From positions 44,358 through 108,357 of the forward strand of contig CALUTF010000003.1 in NCBI GenBank assembly GCA_944323595.1: DNA of 64,000 bases. The letters run 5' to 3'. The notes under the pieces were generated by a model. The model was given only the letters and a program-made list of their open reading frames with translations. It was not told where the DNA came from and made no database searches. This stretch comes from Candidatus Gastranaerophilales bacterium (lineage in GTDB: Bacteria > Cyanobacteriota > Vampirovibrionia > Gastranaerophilales > Gastranaerophilaceae). A program made the translations under genes and the position numbers. Shown here piece after piece: positions 35,672-45,768 of this stretch (positions are counted from its first letter, which is position 1; every line of letters starts with the position of its first letter).

Positions 35672-37003
35672 ATGAATGTTACACTAGAAAACGAAAAAGA
35701 CAACGTTGTAAAAATGGATATTACCATACCAGCTAAAGATGCTGCCGAAGCTTATAATAATGCAGTTAGAAGAATTTCACAATATATAAATGTCGATGGT
35801 TTTAGACGCGGCAAGGCTCCAAGAGCTGTTGTTGAAAGACACGTCGGTATTGACAGAATTAAACAGGAAGCTCTTGAAGCTGTTCTTCCTGCTGTTCTTA
35901 CCAAAGCTATTCAGGAAAATCAACTTGATATAATTACACAACCTTATGTAACTTCTTTTAAATATGATGTAGGGTCTGATATGAAAGTTGTTGCAAAAGT
36001 TGAAACCAGACCGGAAGTTACTCTTGGAAGCTATAAAGGACTTACCGTAAAAGTTCAGGAAAATGAAATCCCTGAAAATGCCGTGCAAAATTCTATTGAT
36101 AACCTGCTTAACCAGCATTCTACTCTTGAACTGGTTGTAGACAGAAATGTTAAAGATACTGATATTGTTACAATAGATTTTGAAGGTTTTGTCGGTTCTA
36201 CCAAGGGCGAAAAAATTAAGGGCGGTGAAGGTAAAAACTACCCGCTTGATATAGCTCATTCTAATTTTATACCTGGTTTTGCAGAGCAACTCGTTGGTAA
36301 AAAACTTAATGATAACTTTGAAATTAAGGTAACTTTCCCTGCAGATTACCATGATGAAAGTCTTAAAGGACAGGATGCTGTTTTCAAAATTAAAATTAAT
36401 GAAATTAAAGAACGAAAACTTCCTGAATTGAATGACGAATTTGTTCAAAAAGTTTCCGCGTTTAAAACAGTTGATGAGTTAAAAGCTGATGTTGAAAGCT
36501 TTTTGAAAAATCAAAAAGAAACAAGAGATAAACATTCAGCAGAAAATGAAGTTTTCAAAACTGTAGTTGAATCTGCAAAAGTTGATATTCCTCAGGCTAT
36601 GATTGACCGTGAAGCTGCTTCTTTAAAGGAAGATTATAAACAAAGATTAGCGGCTCAGGGGCTTACCTGGGAAATGGTTACAAAAAGCCAGAATGAATCA
36701 GATTTATTAAAAACTATTAGTGAAGATGCTCTTTTGAGAATAAAGAATTCTCTTGTTATTGATAAAATTGCTAAAGATGAAAATATTAAAATTGAAAAGA
36801 ACGATATTGAAACTAAAATTAATGAAATCGGTGCAGCTTACAGAATGACTGCAGCTGATGTGTTAAAACAATTCGGTAAAAATCCTGAATTTGTCGCATC
36901 ACTTTCTCAACAGGTGTTGAATGACAAAGTCAGAGATATTCTTATGGCAAATAACAAAGTAGAATTTGTTCCTGCTAAAAAAGAAAAAGTTGAATCAAAA
37001 TAG
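35672..37003 (+). CDS. tig: Trigger factor
   Basis: A 443-residue ribosome-associated chaperone and peptidyl-prolyl isomerase. The N-terminal ribosome-binding signature is GFRRGKAPRAVVERHVG (near residues 44-61). The FKBP domain (about 155-245) shows VTIDFEGFVG and FEIKVTFPADYHDE. The C-terminal chaperone domain is helical. Gene order tig-clpP-clpX is widely conserved and links folding of new proteins to degradation. Confidence 0.97.
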   Translation: MNVTLENEKDNVVKMDITIPAKDAAEAYNNAVRRISQYINVDGFRRGKAPRAVVERHVGIDRIKQEALEAVLPAVLTKAIQENQLDIITQPYVTSFKYDVGSDMKVVAKVETRPEVTLGSYKGLTVKVQENEIPENAVQNSIDNLLNQHSTLELVVDRNVKDTDIVTIDFEGFVGSTKGEKIKGGEGKNYPLDIAHSNFIPGFAEQLVGKKLNDNFEIKVTFPADYHDESLKGQDAVFKIKINEIKERKLPELNDEFVQKVSAFKTVDELKADVESFLKNQKETRDKHSAENEVFKTVVESAKVDIPQAMIDREAASLKEDYKQRLAAQGLTWEMVTKSQNESDLLKTISEDALLRIKNSLVIDKIAKDENIKIEKNDIETKINEIGAAYRMTAADVLKQFGKNPEFVASLSQQVLNDKVRDILMANNKVEFVPAKKEKVESK

Positions 37004-37043
37004 AAAAGTAGATATAATATATTAAATAAGAAAGGGAATAATC

Positions 37044-37637
37044 ATGAGTTTTGTACCTGTAGTAATTGAACAATCCAGCAGAGGAGAACGTTCGTTTGAT
37101 ATTTTTTCAAGATTGTTGAGAGAAAGAATTATTTTCCTCGGCACTGCTATTGATGATATGGTTGCAAACCTTATTGTTGCTCAGTTATTGTTACTGGACA
37201 GTGAAAATCCGGAAAAAGATATCATGTTATATATTAACAGTCCTGGCGGAAGTGTTACTGCAGGTTTGGCAATTTATGATACTATGCAGCATATTAGAGC
37301 AGATGTTTCTACTATTTGTCTTGGACAAGCTGCTTCTATGGGTGCATTTCTCCTTTCTTCAGGAGCTAAAGGGAAGAGAATGGCTCTCCCTCACTCAAGA
37401 GTTCTTATTCACCAGCCTTTAGGCGGTGCTCAAGGTCAGGCTACTGATATTGAAATTCAGGCTGCTGAAATTTTGAGATTGAAAAAGACATTGAATGAAA
37501 TTTTAGCTTCTAATACCGGTCAATCTCTTAAAAAGATTGAAAAAGATACTGACAGAGATTATATTATGACTCCTGCAGAAGCTCTTGAATACGGTATGAT
37601 TGACAAAGTTATTTCAAGAGATGTTATTAAAAACTAA
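37044..37637 (+). CDS. clpP: ATP-dependent Clp protease proteolytic subunit
   Basis: A 197-residue serine protease. The catalytic Ser lies in [14 protein letters not shown], the His in [14 protein letters not shown], and the Asp in the later [23 protein letters not shown] segment. It begins with the usual [24 protein letters not shown], which includes the mature start. AAGGG precedes the ATG. It forms the tetradecameric chamber fed by ClpX, encoded next. Confidence 0.97.
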   Translation: MSFVPVVIEQSSRGERSFDIFSRLLRERIIFLGTAIDDMVANLIVAQLLLLDSENPEKDIMLYINSPGGSVTAGLAIYDTMQHIRADVSTICLGQAASMGAFLLSSGAKGKRMALPHSRVLIHQPLGGAQGQATDIEIQAAEILRLKKTLNEILASNTGQSLKKIEKDTDRDYIMTPAEALEYGMIDKVISRDVIKN

Positions 37638-37664
37638 TATAACTTTTTGAAAGGTAGATTACTA

Positions 37665-38972
37665 ATGCCTAAACATGATGACAGCAGATTAAAATGTTCA
37701 TTTTGCGGAAAATCACAGGATCAGGTTAAAAAACTGATTGCCGGTCCTGAGGTTTATATTTGCGATGAATGTGTTGAACTTTGTAATGAAATTCTTGATG
37801 AAGAATTTTTTGATAACAAAGAAAAAGACGGCGATATAGAAAGTCCGGAAGTTTCTGAAAAACCAATTCCGAAACCGCATGAAATCAAGGCTTATCTTGA
37901 TGAATATATTGTTGGTCAAGATGATGCTAAAAAGGTTTTGGCGGTTGCTGTCTATAATCATTATAAGCGTCTTAAACATAACAAATCTGCTGACCTCAAG
38001 AATAATGTTGAAATTCAAAAGTCAAATATTCTTCTTGTCGGGCCTACAGGCAGCGGAAAGACTCTTCTTGCTCAAACACTTGCAAAGATGCTTGATGTAC
38101 CGTTTGCCGTGGCTGATGCTACTACCTTGACTGAAGCCGGTTATGTCGGTGATGATGTCGAAAATATTTTACTTCGTTTATATCAAAATGCTGAATTTGA
38201 TTCTGCAAAAGCTGAACGTGGTATTATATATATTGATGAAATTGATAAAATTGCCCGTAAATCAGAAAATACATCTATTACAAGAGATGTATCAGGTGAG
38301 GGTGTACAACAGGCTTTATTAAAAATGATTGAAGGTACTGTTGCTCATGTACCTCCACAAGGTGGCAGAAAACACCCGCATCAGGAATTTATTGAAATTG
38401 ATACAAGTAATATTCTATTCATTGTCGGTGGCGCTTTTGTCGGCCTCGAAAAAATTATTGAACACCGTACTGCTGATGGTTCTTCAATCGGTTTTGGCGC
38501 AAAAGCCCCGTTATCTCAAGCTGAAAAAGAAGCTAATGCTGTTAGAATGTTGAAAAAATTGCAGCCGGAAGACTTGTTAAAATTCGGTCTTATACCTGAA
38601 TTTATCGGTCGTATTCCTACTTATGCGGTCTTAGATCAGCTCAATGAAAAAACATTGAAAATGATATTGACTGAGCCAAAGAATGCTGTATTGAAACAGT
38701 ATAAATGTCTTCTTGATATGGATGGCGTTGATTTGGAATTTGAACCTGAGGCTGTTGATTTGATAGCACAGGAAGCTATGAAGCGTAAAACTGGTGCACG
38801 TGCATTGAGAGCCATTGTTGAAGAAATTATGCTTGATGTTATGTACGATGTTCCATCAAAAGGTGATATGGATAAATTTGTTGTTACGGCTGATATGGTT
38901 AAAAACCGTAAAAATGCTGAACTAATTAAGCTTCCTACAAAACACGAATCAGAACAAGAAATTAGTGCTTAG
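37665..38972 (+). CDS. clpX: ATP-dependent Clp protease ATP-binding subunit ClpX
   Basis: The ATG at 37665 ([11 protein letters not shown], 435 residues) is chosen; the frame's upstream TTG at 37647 would overlap the ribosome site GAAAGGT. The N-terminal zinc domain has [10 protein letters not shown] and [10 protein letters not shown]. Walker A is GPTGSGKT (near residue 122), Walker B is [11 protein letters not shown], and the pore loop is GYVGDDVE. Sensor 2 lies in the [13 protein letters not shown] segment. It unfolds tagged substrates and threads them into ClpP. Confidence 0.97.
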   Translation: MPKHDDSRLKCSFCGKSQDQVKKLIAGPEVYICDECVELCNEILDEEFFDNKEKDGDIESPEVSEKPIPKPHEIKAYLDEYIVGQDDAKKVLAVAVYNHYKRLKHNKSADLKNNVEIQKSNILLVGPTGSGKTLLAQTLAKMLDVPFAVADATTLTEAGYVGDDVENILLRLYQNAEFDSAKAERGIIYIDEIDKIARKSENTSITRDVSGEGVQQALLKMIEGTVAHVPPQGGRKHPHQEFIEIDTSNILFIVGGAFVGLEKIIEHRTADGSSIGFGAKAPLSQAEKEANAVRMLKKLQPEDLLKFGLIPEFIGRIPTYAVLDQLNEKTLKMILTEPKNAVLKQYKCLLDMDGVDLEFEPEAVDLIAQEAMKRKTGARALRAIVEEIMLDVMYDVPSKGDMDKFVVTADMVKNRKNAELIKLPTKHESEQEISA

Positions 38973-39002
38973 CAGGAGCCTCTGTTAGCGTCAGGAGTAT
39001 TT

Positions 39003-41858
39003 ATGGAAAAAAGCAAAACACTTATCTTAATAGATGGTCATGCATTGGCTTTCAGACAGTATTTTGCTCTTGAACGTACTAATATGAAAACTACTGATGG
39101 TACTCCTACATGGGCTGTGTACGGTTTTTTTAAGGCTATTTTTGATTTGCTGAAGAATGAAACTATTCATCCGGATGCTATTGCTGTTACTTTTGATGTT
39201 AGCCACCATACATTTAGAACTGAAAAATTTGCTGAGTATAAGGCTAATCGTGAGGCAATGCCTGATCCTATGAGAATTCAAATGGGATTAATTTCTGACG
39301 GATTAAAGGCTTTTAATATCCCTGTTTACGCTAAAGAGGGTTTTGAAGCTGATGATGTTATCGGGACTATATCTAAAAAGGCGTGTGAACTCGGGCATAA
39401 AATTTTAATTTTGACCGGCGATCAGGATGCTTTTCAGTTAATTGACCGTGATGGCTGCGTTAAGGTTATTATTCCGTCCAGGGGGGAATTAAAGGAATAT
39501 GACTGGCAGGCTGTTTACGATAAATTGGGTGTATATCCAAATCAGGTTATTGATTTTAAAGGTCTGCGCGGAGATACATCAGATAACATTCCTGGAATTA
39601 AAGGAGTAGGCGAGAAGACGGCTCAAAAACTTCTGGCTCGTTACGGGACTTTGGATAATGTTCTTGCTAATTGTGAAAATATTCCGGAAAAAGCAATTAA
39701 AGAAAAAATTTGTGCCGGGATAGAGCAGGCAAAGTTAAGTCAGTTTCTTGCAACGATTATATGTGATGTTGATATTGATTTTGACTTTGATGCTGCAAGA
39801 GTGAATTTACCTGATGTGTCAGAGGTTACTGAATTTTTGAAGCGTATGCAGTTTTATAGTTTTATTAAAAATATAAATCCGATTATGCATTCATTTAATA
39901 AGAACATTGATGCTGGTGAAAGCAAATCTCTTACTTTTGATTCCGGGGTACCTATGCAGCTTGGCTTTTTTTCTGAAGCTATAAAATCGGAGATTAACAA
40001 AAATGAATTATCCTGTGATAGAGTTTTGATTACTGATTCAAGTGATTTTTCCACAATGCTCTATTCTTTGCGTGATAAATCTGTAATTGCATTTAAAATA
40101 GAAGCAGATGTGGAAAATGCAGTTTCATCAAATTTAATTGGTATAAGTATCGGTTTTAACAAAAACTTTGCGGTTGTAGACGGTAAAATGGCTGTTAAAA
40201 ATTCTGGGGCGGTCTCTTCAATTTATTATATTCCACTCGGGCATAAAATTCCAAATCAGTTGCGTGCCGAGGATGTTTTGCAGGGGCTTAAGAAAATTTT
40301 CGAAGATGAAAATGTTAAGAAAATAACTCATGATTATAAAACAGAATATAATGTTTTGCGTAATTGTGGTATTAATCTCAGCGGCGTAATTTTTGATACA
40401 ATGCTAGCAAGCTATATAAAAAATCCGGCAAGAAGTCATCTTATTGATGTTCAATCAATTGAACATTTAGAGCATGCTATGTGTGAATATACCAGATATG
40501 AGGCTGATAAGAAAAAAAGAGTTAAAATTCAGGATGCAAATATAACTGATGTTTTATCCTATGAAGCCGATGTTGTAGACACTATACTCGGACTTGCTAA
40601 ATTTTGGAATTCAGAACTTGATGCTGATGAACTATCAATACTCAAAAATATGGAATTACCGCTGGCAAAAGTACTTGCAGATATGGAGTTTGTTGGTGTT
40701 TCCGTTGATGTGGATTATCTTGGAGAATTAGCTGTTGCACAAGAAGTTGTTATGAAAAGGCTTGAGCGTCGAATTTATGATATTGCCGGCGAGGGATTTA
40801 ACATAAATTCTCCGCGTCAGGTTTCTGAAATCCTGTTTGATAAATTGCAGATAAAATCAAAACGCCGTAAAGGAAAAAAACAAAATTCAACAAGTGCTGA
40901 TATTCTGGAAGAGCTTGCCCCTGATTACGAGATTGTTCAGCTGATATTGCAGTACAGACAGTATACAAAGTTTCGTTCTAATTATACGGAGGCGCTTCCT
41001 CAACTAATCAGTCCTGTTGACGGTAGAATTCATACTACTTATAATCAAACTATAACTGCTACCGGACGTCTTTCATCATCAAATCCTAATTTACAAAATA
41101 TTCCTATTCGTTCTGAAGAAGGCAGTAAAATTCGTAGAGCCTTTATTCCGAAAGATAAAAATACTTCATGCATTTTGTCAGCCGACTATTCTCAAATTGA
41201 ACTCCGCTTGCTTGCTCATATTTCTGAAGACAAACATCTTATTGATGCTTTTAACAGTGGCGAGGATGTGCATACTCTTACGGCTTCAAAGGTTTTTGAT
41301 GTTCCGGTTTCCAGGGTAACCAAGGAGATGAGGTATAAGGCTAAAGCCGTTAATTTTGGTATTGTTTACGGACAAAGTAAGTACGGACTTTCAAAGGCTC
41401 TCGGGATAAGCAGTGCTGATGCAGATATGTTTATTGAAAAATATTTTGCGACCTATCCTCGAGTAAAAGCTTACATGATTTCTACCATAAAACTTGCGCA
41501 GGATACCGGGTTTGTAGAAACAATGTATGGCAGAAAACGCTATTTGACTACAGAATTAAGCAGTTCTAATAAAATGATTAGAGAATTCGCTAAGAGAGCT
41601 GCTATTAACCAGCCGATGCAGGGTTCTGCAGCGGATTTGATTAAAATGGCTATGATTGAATTTTCTAATAAATTGAAAGAAAATAATCTTAAGTCAAAAT
41701 TGATAATGCAGGTTCACGATGAACTTGTTGTTGAGGTCGAAAAAGATGAACTTGATCTGGTAACAGCTCTTGTCAGAGAAGCAATGGAGCTTAATCAGCC
41801 TTTGAAAGTTCCTCTGGTTGTAGATATTAATGTGGGGGATTCATGGCAAGAATTATAA
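39003..41858 (+). CDS. polA: DNA polymerase I
   Basis: A 951-residue three-domain enzyme. The 5' nuclease (about 1-290) shows LIDGHALAFRQYFAL, FEADDVIG, LTGDQDAFQL and RGDTSDNIPGIKGVGEKTA. The 3'-5' exonuclease-like domain (about 325-530) has lost key acidic residues: motif I, normally FDTET, reads FKIEA, and the motif II Asp is replaced by Glu (YKTEYNVL), so proofreading is doubtful. The polymerase domain is intact (SADYSQIELR, RYKAKAVNFGIVYG, QVHDELVVEV). A TCAGGAG site precedes the ATG. It is 30 nt after clpX. Confidence 0.96.
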   Translation: MEKSKTLILIDGHALAFRQYFALERTNMKTTDGTPTWAVYGFFKAIFDLLKNETIHPDAIAVTFDVSHHTFRTEKFAEYKANREAMPDPMRIQMGLISDGLKAFNIPVYAKEGFEADDVIGTISKKACELGHKILILTGDQDAFQLIDRDGCVKVIIPSRGELKEYDWQAVYDKLGVYPNQVIDFKGLRGDTSDNIPGIKGVGEKTAQKLLARYGTLDNVLANCENIPEKAIKEKICAGIEQAKLSQFLATIICDVDIDFDFDAARVNLPDVSEVTEFLKRMQFYSFIKNINPIMHSFNKNIDAGESKSLTFDSGVPMQLGFFSEAIKSEINKNELSCDRVLITDSSDFSTMLYSLRDKSVIAFKIEADVENAVSSNLIGISIGFNKNFAVVDGKMAVKNSGAVSSIYYIPLGHKIPNQLRAEDVLQGLKKIFEDENVKKITHDYKTEYNVLRNCGINLSGVIFDTMLASYIKNPARSHLIDVQSIEHLEHAMCEYTRYEADKKKRVKIQDANITDVLSYEADVVDTILGLAKFWNSELDADELSILKNMELPLAKVLADMEFVGVSVDVDYLGELAVAQEVVMKRLERRIYDIAGEGFNINSPRQVSEILFDKLQIKSKRRKGKKQNSTSADILEELAPDYEIVQLILQYRQYTKFRSNYTEALPQLISPVDGRIHTTYNQTITATGRLSSSNPNLQNIPIRSEEGSKIRRAFIPKDKNTSCILSADYSQIELRLLAHISEDKHLIDAFNSGEDVHTLTASKVFDVPVSRVTKEMRYKAKAVNFGIVYGQSKYGLSKALGISSADADMFIEKYFATYPRVKAYMISTIKLAQDTGFVETMYGRKRYLTTELSSSNKMIREFAKRAAINQPMQGSAADLIKMAMIEFSNKLKENNLKSKLIMQVHDELVVEVEKDELDLVTALVREAMELNQPLKVPLVVDINVGDSWQEL

Positions 41859-42256
41859 TTGCAGTTTTGGGTTTATTTTTATTTGCAGTTGCTCCTGTTT
41901 CTGCGGAAACTGTTATGACTGTTCAATCTCTTGTGACTCCGCAAAATGTTGATTTTGAGTATTGCAATAAAATTTTTAATATAAATGCTGAACGCTTATT
42001 TTATTTAACTATTGCAAGCATAAATGCAAACAAGTTTAAAATAGATGAAATTCAGTCAAAATCAGGGTATATTTTATTTACTGCCGCAGATAAGCAGTTT
42101 TTGGCAAATATCGCATCTTTAGATGACAAACGTGCTATATTAAAAATTACTCCGGCGAATAATATTTATTACTTCCCGCTCGGGATTGTTGTTAACCTTT
42201 TTAAATATATTGAACTTAATACTGATTTGCAGACGGTTGAATTAAAAAAGATATAA
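41843..42256 (+). CDS. Small secreted protein, function unknown
   Basis: The 137-residue product has a clear signal peptide (MARIIIAVLGLFLFAVAPVSAET, cleavage near residue 21). The mature part is small and soluble with a possible alpha-beta fold (IFNINAERLFYLTIASINAN, YILFTAADKQFLANIAS). It overlaps the end of polA by 16 nt, with GGGGG before its ATG, so translation is coupled. I recognise no family; it may be outer-membrane or periplasmic. Confidence 0.75.
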   Translation: MARIIIAVLGLFLFAVAPVSAETVMTVQSLVTPQNVDFEYCNKIFNINAERLFYLTIASINANKFKIDEIQSKSGYILFTAADKQFLANIASLDDKRAILKITPANNIYYFPLGIVVNLFKYIELNTDLQTVELKKI

Positions 42257-42272
42257 TTCTGTGAGAATAGAT

Positions 42273-43088
42273 TTAATTTAATACAGCAAAAGCCTCATCA
42301 ACAACCGCAGAAATTTCAGGCTCTTTGTATAAATTTTCTCTTCCAAATTCCAGCCATACGAGGTATTCTATATTGCCAGACGGTCCTTTTATGGATGAGT
42401 AGGTGAGTCCTTTCACCGTGTACCCTAAATTAAGCGCGCAGTTAAGTACGTTATTTATTACTTCAGCATGAACTTTTTTATCTTTAACAACTCCGCCTTT
42501 TTCAACTTTTTCTTTGCCTGCTTCAAATTGTGGTTTTATAAGACATATCATTTCATGATAATTTTTATTTAGTAATTTTTTCAGATTTTCAAGAACTTTT
42601 GTCAGCGAAATGAAAGATAAATCGCTGACAAGTAAATCTGCAACCGGTTCATTTTCTGAATATATATCAGAAAAATTACATATTTTTAAGTTAGTTCTCT
42701 CAATTGTTTTAACTTTTTCTGATGAGCGGATTTTCCAATCAAGCTGCCCGTATCCGACATCTACTGCGTAAACGTATCTGGCGCCGTTTTGTAAAAGGCA
42801 GTCAGTAAAGCCGCCAGTTGAAGCTCCTGCATCAAAGCAAACCCTATCCTGAACTTTTACAGGAAATGTATCCAGAGCTTTTTTTAATTTAAATCCGCCG
42901 CGGGATACGTATGGCATTGATTTTACCTGAATATCGTATTCTTTTTCGGGTGAAATTTGAAAACCTGATTTTGTTATATATTCGTCATTTATTTTTACAT
43001 GTCCTGCAAGGATTGCTGCTGAAGCTTTGCTTTTTGTTTCAAAATATCCCAAATCTGTCAGGTATTTATCCAGTCGTTCTTTTTTCAT
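42273..43088 (-). CDS. TlyA-family rRNA methyltransferase
   Basis: The 271-residue product joins an S4 RNA-binding domain (residues 3-60, RLDKYLTDLG...AAILAGHVKIND) to an FtsJ-like SAM methyltransferase (65-255, DAGASTGGFTDCLLQNGA, VYAVDVGYGQLDWKIR, LLVSDLSFISL). TlyA 2'-O-methylates cytidines in 16S and/or 23S rRNA; the older haemolysin name is historical. It starts 4 nt inside the end of tatD. Confidence 0.93.
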   Translation of the reverse strand: MKKERLDKYLTDLGYFETKSKASAAILAGHVKINDEYITKSGFQISPEKEYDIQVKSMPYVSRGGFKLKKALDTFPVKVQDRVCFDAGASTGGFTDCLLQNGARYVYAVDVGYGQLDWKIRSSEKVKTIERTNLKICNFSDIYSENEPVADLLVSDLSFISLTKVLENLKKLLNKNYHEMICLIKPQFEAGKEKVEKGGVVKDKKVHAEVINNVLNCALNLGYTVKGLTYSSIKGPSGNIEYLVWLEFGRENLYKEPEISAVVDEAFAVLN

Positions 43089-43852
43089 ATATGATAAATC
43101 CTTTCGGCATTCCGGGTTGTTATTTCCGCAACTTCCTCAACAGGGATTCCTCTCAGATAAGAAATCTCTTCTGCCACATATTTTACATAAGCAGGTTGAT
43201 TTTCTTTTCCCCTGAATGGGACAGGAGTCAGGTATGGCGCATCGGTTTCAAGTATAATTTTTTCAAGCGGAATTTCTTTTGCAACTTCTTTCATTTTTAT
43301 TGCATTTTTGAATGTCACAACCCCGCCTAAACCTAAATACCAGCCCTCTTTGATACATTCTTGTGCAAATTCAACACTGCCTGAATAGCAGTGCAGAACT
43401 ACATCTGAACCTTTATTGTATTCTTTAAGTATATTAAACGTATCTTTATGTGCTTCTCTATCGTGGACACAGATGGGAAGATTTAGACGATTTGCAAGTT
43501 TTATCTGCCTTATAAAAACTTCCTGCTGTATGTCATTGAATGACTTATCCCAGTAGTAGTCTAATCCTATTTCTCCTATTGCAACAATTTTGTTGTGTCG
43601 AGCAGCGTTTTCTATATGCTTTTCAGCTTCATCGTTGTATAATTTTGCTTCTGATGGATGTACTCCGAGCATTCCAAAACAATTTTCGTATTTTTCTATT
43701 AATGGAAATATTACTTTGTCTGAATCCGGTGTTACGCCCGGAATAATCATTTTTTTTACGTTATTTTCTTCTGCAAGCCTGATTATGTCATCGCTTGAGA
43801 AGTTTTCTATCATATCAATGTGGGTATGGGTATCTATGAGATATTTATTCAT
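43085..43852 (-). CDS. tatD: TatD-family metal-dependent DNase
   Basis: A 255-residue TIM-barrel hydrolase with metal ligands in LIDTHTHIDM (HxH), GEIGLDYYW (Glu), CVHDREAH (His), VLHCYSGS (His) and LETDAPYLTP (Asp). The family acts on DNA ends and on some aminoacyl or peptide substrates. A TATAAT box (43859-43864, minus strand) lies 6 nt before the ATG without a ribosome site. The opposite-strand gatD promoter is within the same 52-nt gap. Confidence 0.93.
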   Translation of the reverse strand: MNKYLIDTHTHIDMIENFSSDDIIRLAEENNVKKMIIPGVTPDSDKVIFPLIEKYENCFGMLGVHPSEAKLYNDEAEKHIENAARHNKIVAIGEIGLDYYWDKSFNDIQQEVFIRQIKLANRLNLPICVHDREAHKDTFNILKEYNKGSDVVLHCYSGSVEFAQECIKEGWYLGLGGVVTFKNAIKMKEVAKEIPLEKIILETDAPYLTPVPFRGKENQPAYVKYVAEEISYLRGIPVEEVAEITTRNAERIYHI

Positions 43853-43858
43853 AAAATT

Positions 43859-43898
43859 ATTATAACACGTACAAATTTCCGTAAAAATATGTTATAAT
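43859..43898. promoter_or_regulatory. Divergent, overlapping promoters of tatD and gatD
   Basis: A TATAAT faces left at 43859-43864 (6 nt before the tatD ATG) and another faces right at 43893-43898 (6 nt before the gatD ATG). The -35 regions would overlap in the middle. Their match to TTGACA is weak. Confidence 0.5.
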
Positions 43899-43904
43899 TA
43901 CTAT

Positions 43905-44642
43905 ATGGAAAAGAAGAGTGATTTAAAAATTACAATTACGCATCTGTATCCTAAACTATTAAATTTATATGGTGATATAGGTAATATTATTACTTTAAAA
44001 AAACGCTGTGAGTGGCGCGGAATTTCCGTAGAATTATTAGAGGTTAATCCTGGAAAAGAAATCCCTGCGTCTGATATCTATTTTATAGGCGGCGGACAGG
44101 ATAAGCAGCAAATTGATGTTGCGGCGGAATTGAAATTTAATAAAGATTTTCTTACGGAACAGCGTGATTCAGGTGCGGTTTTTCTGGGAATTTGCGGGGG
44201 ATATCAGCTCTTAGGGCATTATTATCAGCCGCATAACGGTGACAAACTTGAGGGGATTTCTCTTCTTGATGCATATACGGTTGCGGGAAAAAAACGTTTT
44301 ATCGGTAATGTTACCGCTAAAATAGATTATCTCACTCCTGATACGCTTGTCGGGTTTGAAAACCACAGCGGGCTAACCTATCTTCAGGGAGAAACAAAAC
44401 CGTTGGCGATGGTGACTGTGGGTAATGGAAATAACGGTTCTGACAAGACGGAGGGGGCTCGTTATATGAATGTTTTCGGTACATATCTCCATGGTTCTTT
44501 CCTGCCTAAAAATCCTCATTTTGCTGATTACCTTATTGAACTTGCACTTGAGAAACGATATGGTGAACATATTCAGCTTGATAACCTTGATGATGATTTT
44601 GAGTTAAAAACACATTTATCTCTCGTCGGTAAAGCTTATTGA
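43905..44642 (+). CDS. gatD: Lipid II isoglutaminyl synthase, glutamine amidotransferase subunit
   Basis: The 245-residue product is a class I amidotransferase of the CobB/CobQ-like group. The catalytic Cys is in VFLGICGGYQLLG (near residue 97) and the His is in GTYLHGSFLPKNP (near 207). Signature ITHLYPKLLNLYGDIGN matches GatD. With MurT it amidates the D-Glu of lipid II to D-isoglutamine. MurT is usually adjacent but is not here. The -10 box sits 6 nt before the ATG, predicting a leaderless transcript. Confidence 0.88.
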   Translation: MEKKSDLKITITHLYPKLLNLYGDIGNIITLKKRCEWRGISVELLEVNPGKEIPASDIYFIGGGQDKQQIDVAAELKFNKDFLTEQRDSGAVFLGICGGYQLLGHYYQPHNGDKLEGISLLDAYTVAGKKRFIGNVTAKIDYLTPDTLVGFENHSGLTYLQGETKPLAMVTVGNGNNGSDKTEGARYMNVFGTYLHGSFLPKNPHFADYLIELALEKRYGEHIQLDNLDDDFELKTHLSLVGKAY

Positions 44643-44684
44643 GTCCTAACAATTTCCTAACATTTCTATGGTATAATTTTTAAT

Positions 44685-45689
44685 ATGAAGAAGAGAAAAA
44701 TTTTTGCACTTGTAATTAGTATTGCATTTCTTATATTAATTTTTTACAAGATTGATTTGTCTGAACTTATTGATACTTTTAAAAATTTTGATTGCAAAAA
44801 TTTATTATGGATAATTATATTTTACGTACTTTCGCTTTATATCAGAGGTGTTCGCTGGAAAGCATTGCTTTTGAATGATTCAAAATATTCATCATTGAGT
44901 CTTGCCGAGATTTTTACTGTCGGTAGTATGTTGAATGTTTTTTTGCCAGCGCGTGCAGGTGATGTATATCGTGCATATTACCTCGGGACTGTAAAAGAAG
45001 AGCGCAAAATGAAAGTGCTTGGTTCTATTATTTTGGAACGTATTTTTGACGGAATTTGTGTATTTTTGATATTACTTTTTGCTGTTATGATGTATTGCAG
45101 ACAGGCGTGGATTTTCCATCTGGCTTTCGGTATCGGAGCTTTATTTATAGGTTCTCTTCTAATTTTTTATCTGATTTTCAAGTTTGACAAAATTGATTGG
45201 ATTTTTGCCCAAATTTCTAAATTATTCAAACCTTTCCCTGAAAAGATTTCATCCCCGCTGCTTACTTTTACTGATAAAGTAAGAAATTATATGAACTCTT
45301 TTATGCAAGGATTTCAGGTTTTGGACAGTCTGAAGTATACTATGATTGCTGTTGGAACTAGTTTTCTTGTATGGGGGCTGGAAGCTTATGTAGCATTTTT
45401 GATTGTTGATAGTTTTGATTTAGGTTTACGGTTTGCTGCTGCGTTCTTTGTTATCAGTTTAACATCTTTTTCTACAATGATTCCATCAACTTCAGTATTT
45501 CTAGGTCCTTATCAGTATGCATACATTCTTGCTCTTGGTATTTTTAGTATAGAAAAATCAACAGCTCTTGCAGTATCTGCAATTCATCAGGCTATATTTA
45601 TGCTTATTCTGACTATTCTTGGAGGATATTATTTGTTTAAATGTAATATTTCGCTCAAGGATATTGAGAAAGCTACAGAAGAAAATTAA
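44685..45689 (+). CDS. Flippase-like membrane protein (LPG synthetase TM region / UPF0104 family)
   Basis: The 334-residue protein has about eight hydrophobic helices and the family signature SMLNVFLPARAGDVYRAYYLG near residues 86-106. It also has a conserved RGVRWKALL start, a LERIFDG segment and an aromatic-rich PSTSVFLGPYQYAY late motif. The family is the transmembrane part of MprF-like proteins; free-standing members are poorly characterised and may move lipids. A TATAAT box (44672-44677) lies 7 nt before the ATG. Confidence 0.85.
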   Translation: MKKRKIFALVISIAFLILIFYKIDLSELIDTFKNFDCKNLLWIIIFYVLSLYIRGVRWKALLLNDSKYSSLSLAEIFTVGSMLNVFLPARAGDVYRAYYLGTVKEERKMKVLGSIILERIFDGICVFLILLFAVMMYCRQAWIFHLAFGIGALFIGSLLIFYLIFKFDKIDWIFAQISKLFKPFPEKISSPLLTFTDKVRNYMNSFMQGFQVLDSLKYTMIAVGTSFLVWGLEAYVAFLIVDSFDLGLRFAAAFFVISLTSFSTMIPSTSVFLGPYQYAYILALGIFSIEKSTALAVSAIHQAIFMLILTILGGYYLFKCNISLKDIEKATEEN

Positions 45690-45713
45690 ATTTGCCTGTT
45701 TATGTGTAATAAT

Positions 45714-45742
45714 AAAAAGACGGTCTTAATAACCGTCTTTTT
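45714..45742. terminator. Bidirectional terminator between the flippase-like gene and proS
   Basis: An 11-bp perfect stem AAAAAGACGGT/ACCGTCTTTTT with a 7-nt loop. A T-run is present on both strands, serving the convergent genes on either side. Confidence 0.85.
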
Positions 45743-45768
45743 ATTTGTAATGTTGTATTGAATTTATT

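Noticed and set aside
35777..36448. 223-residue minus-strand frame inside tig
   Set aside because: It is Phe/Asn/Ile-rich and wholly antisense to a well-conserved trigger factor gene. It is a shadow of AT-rich coding DNA.
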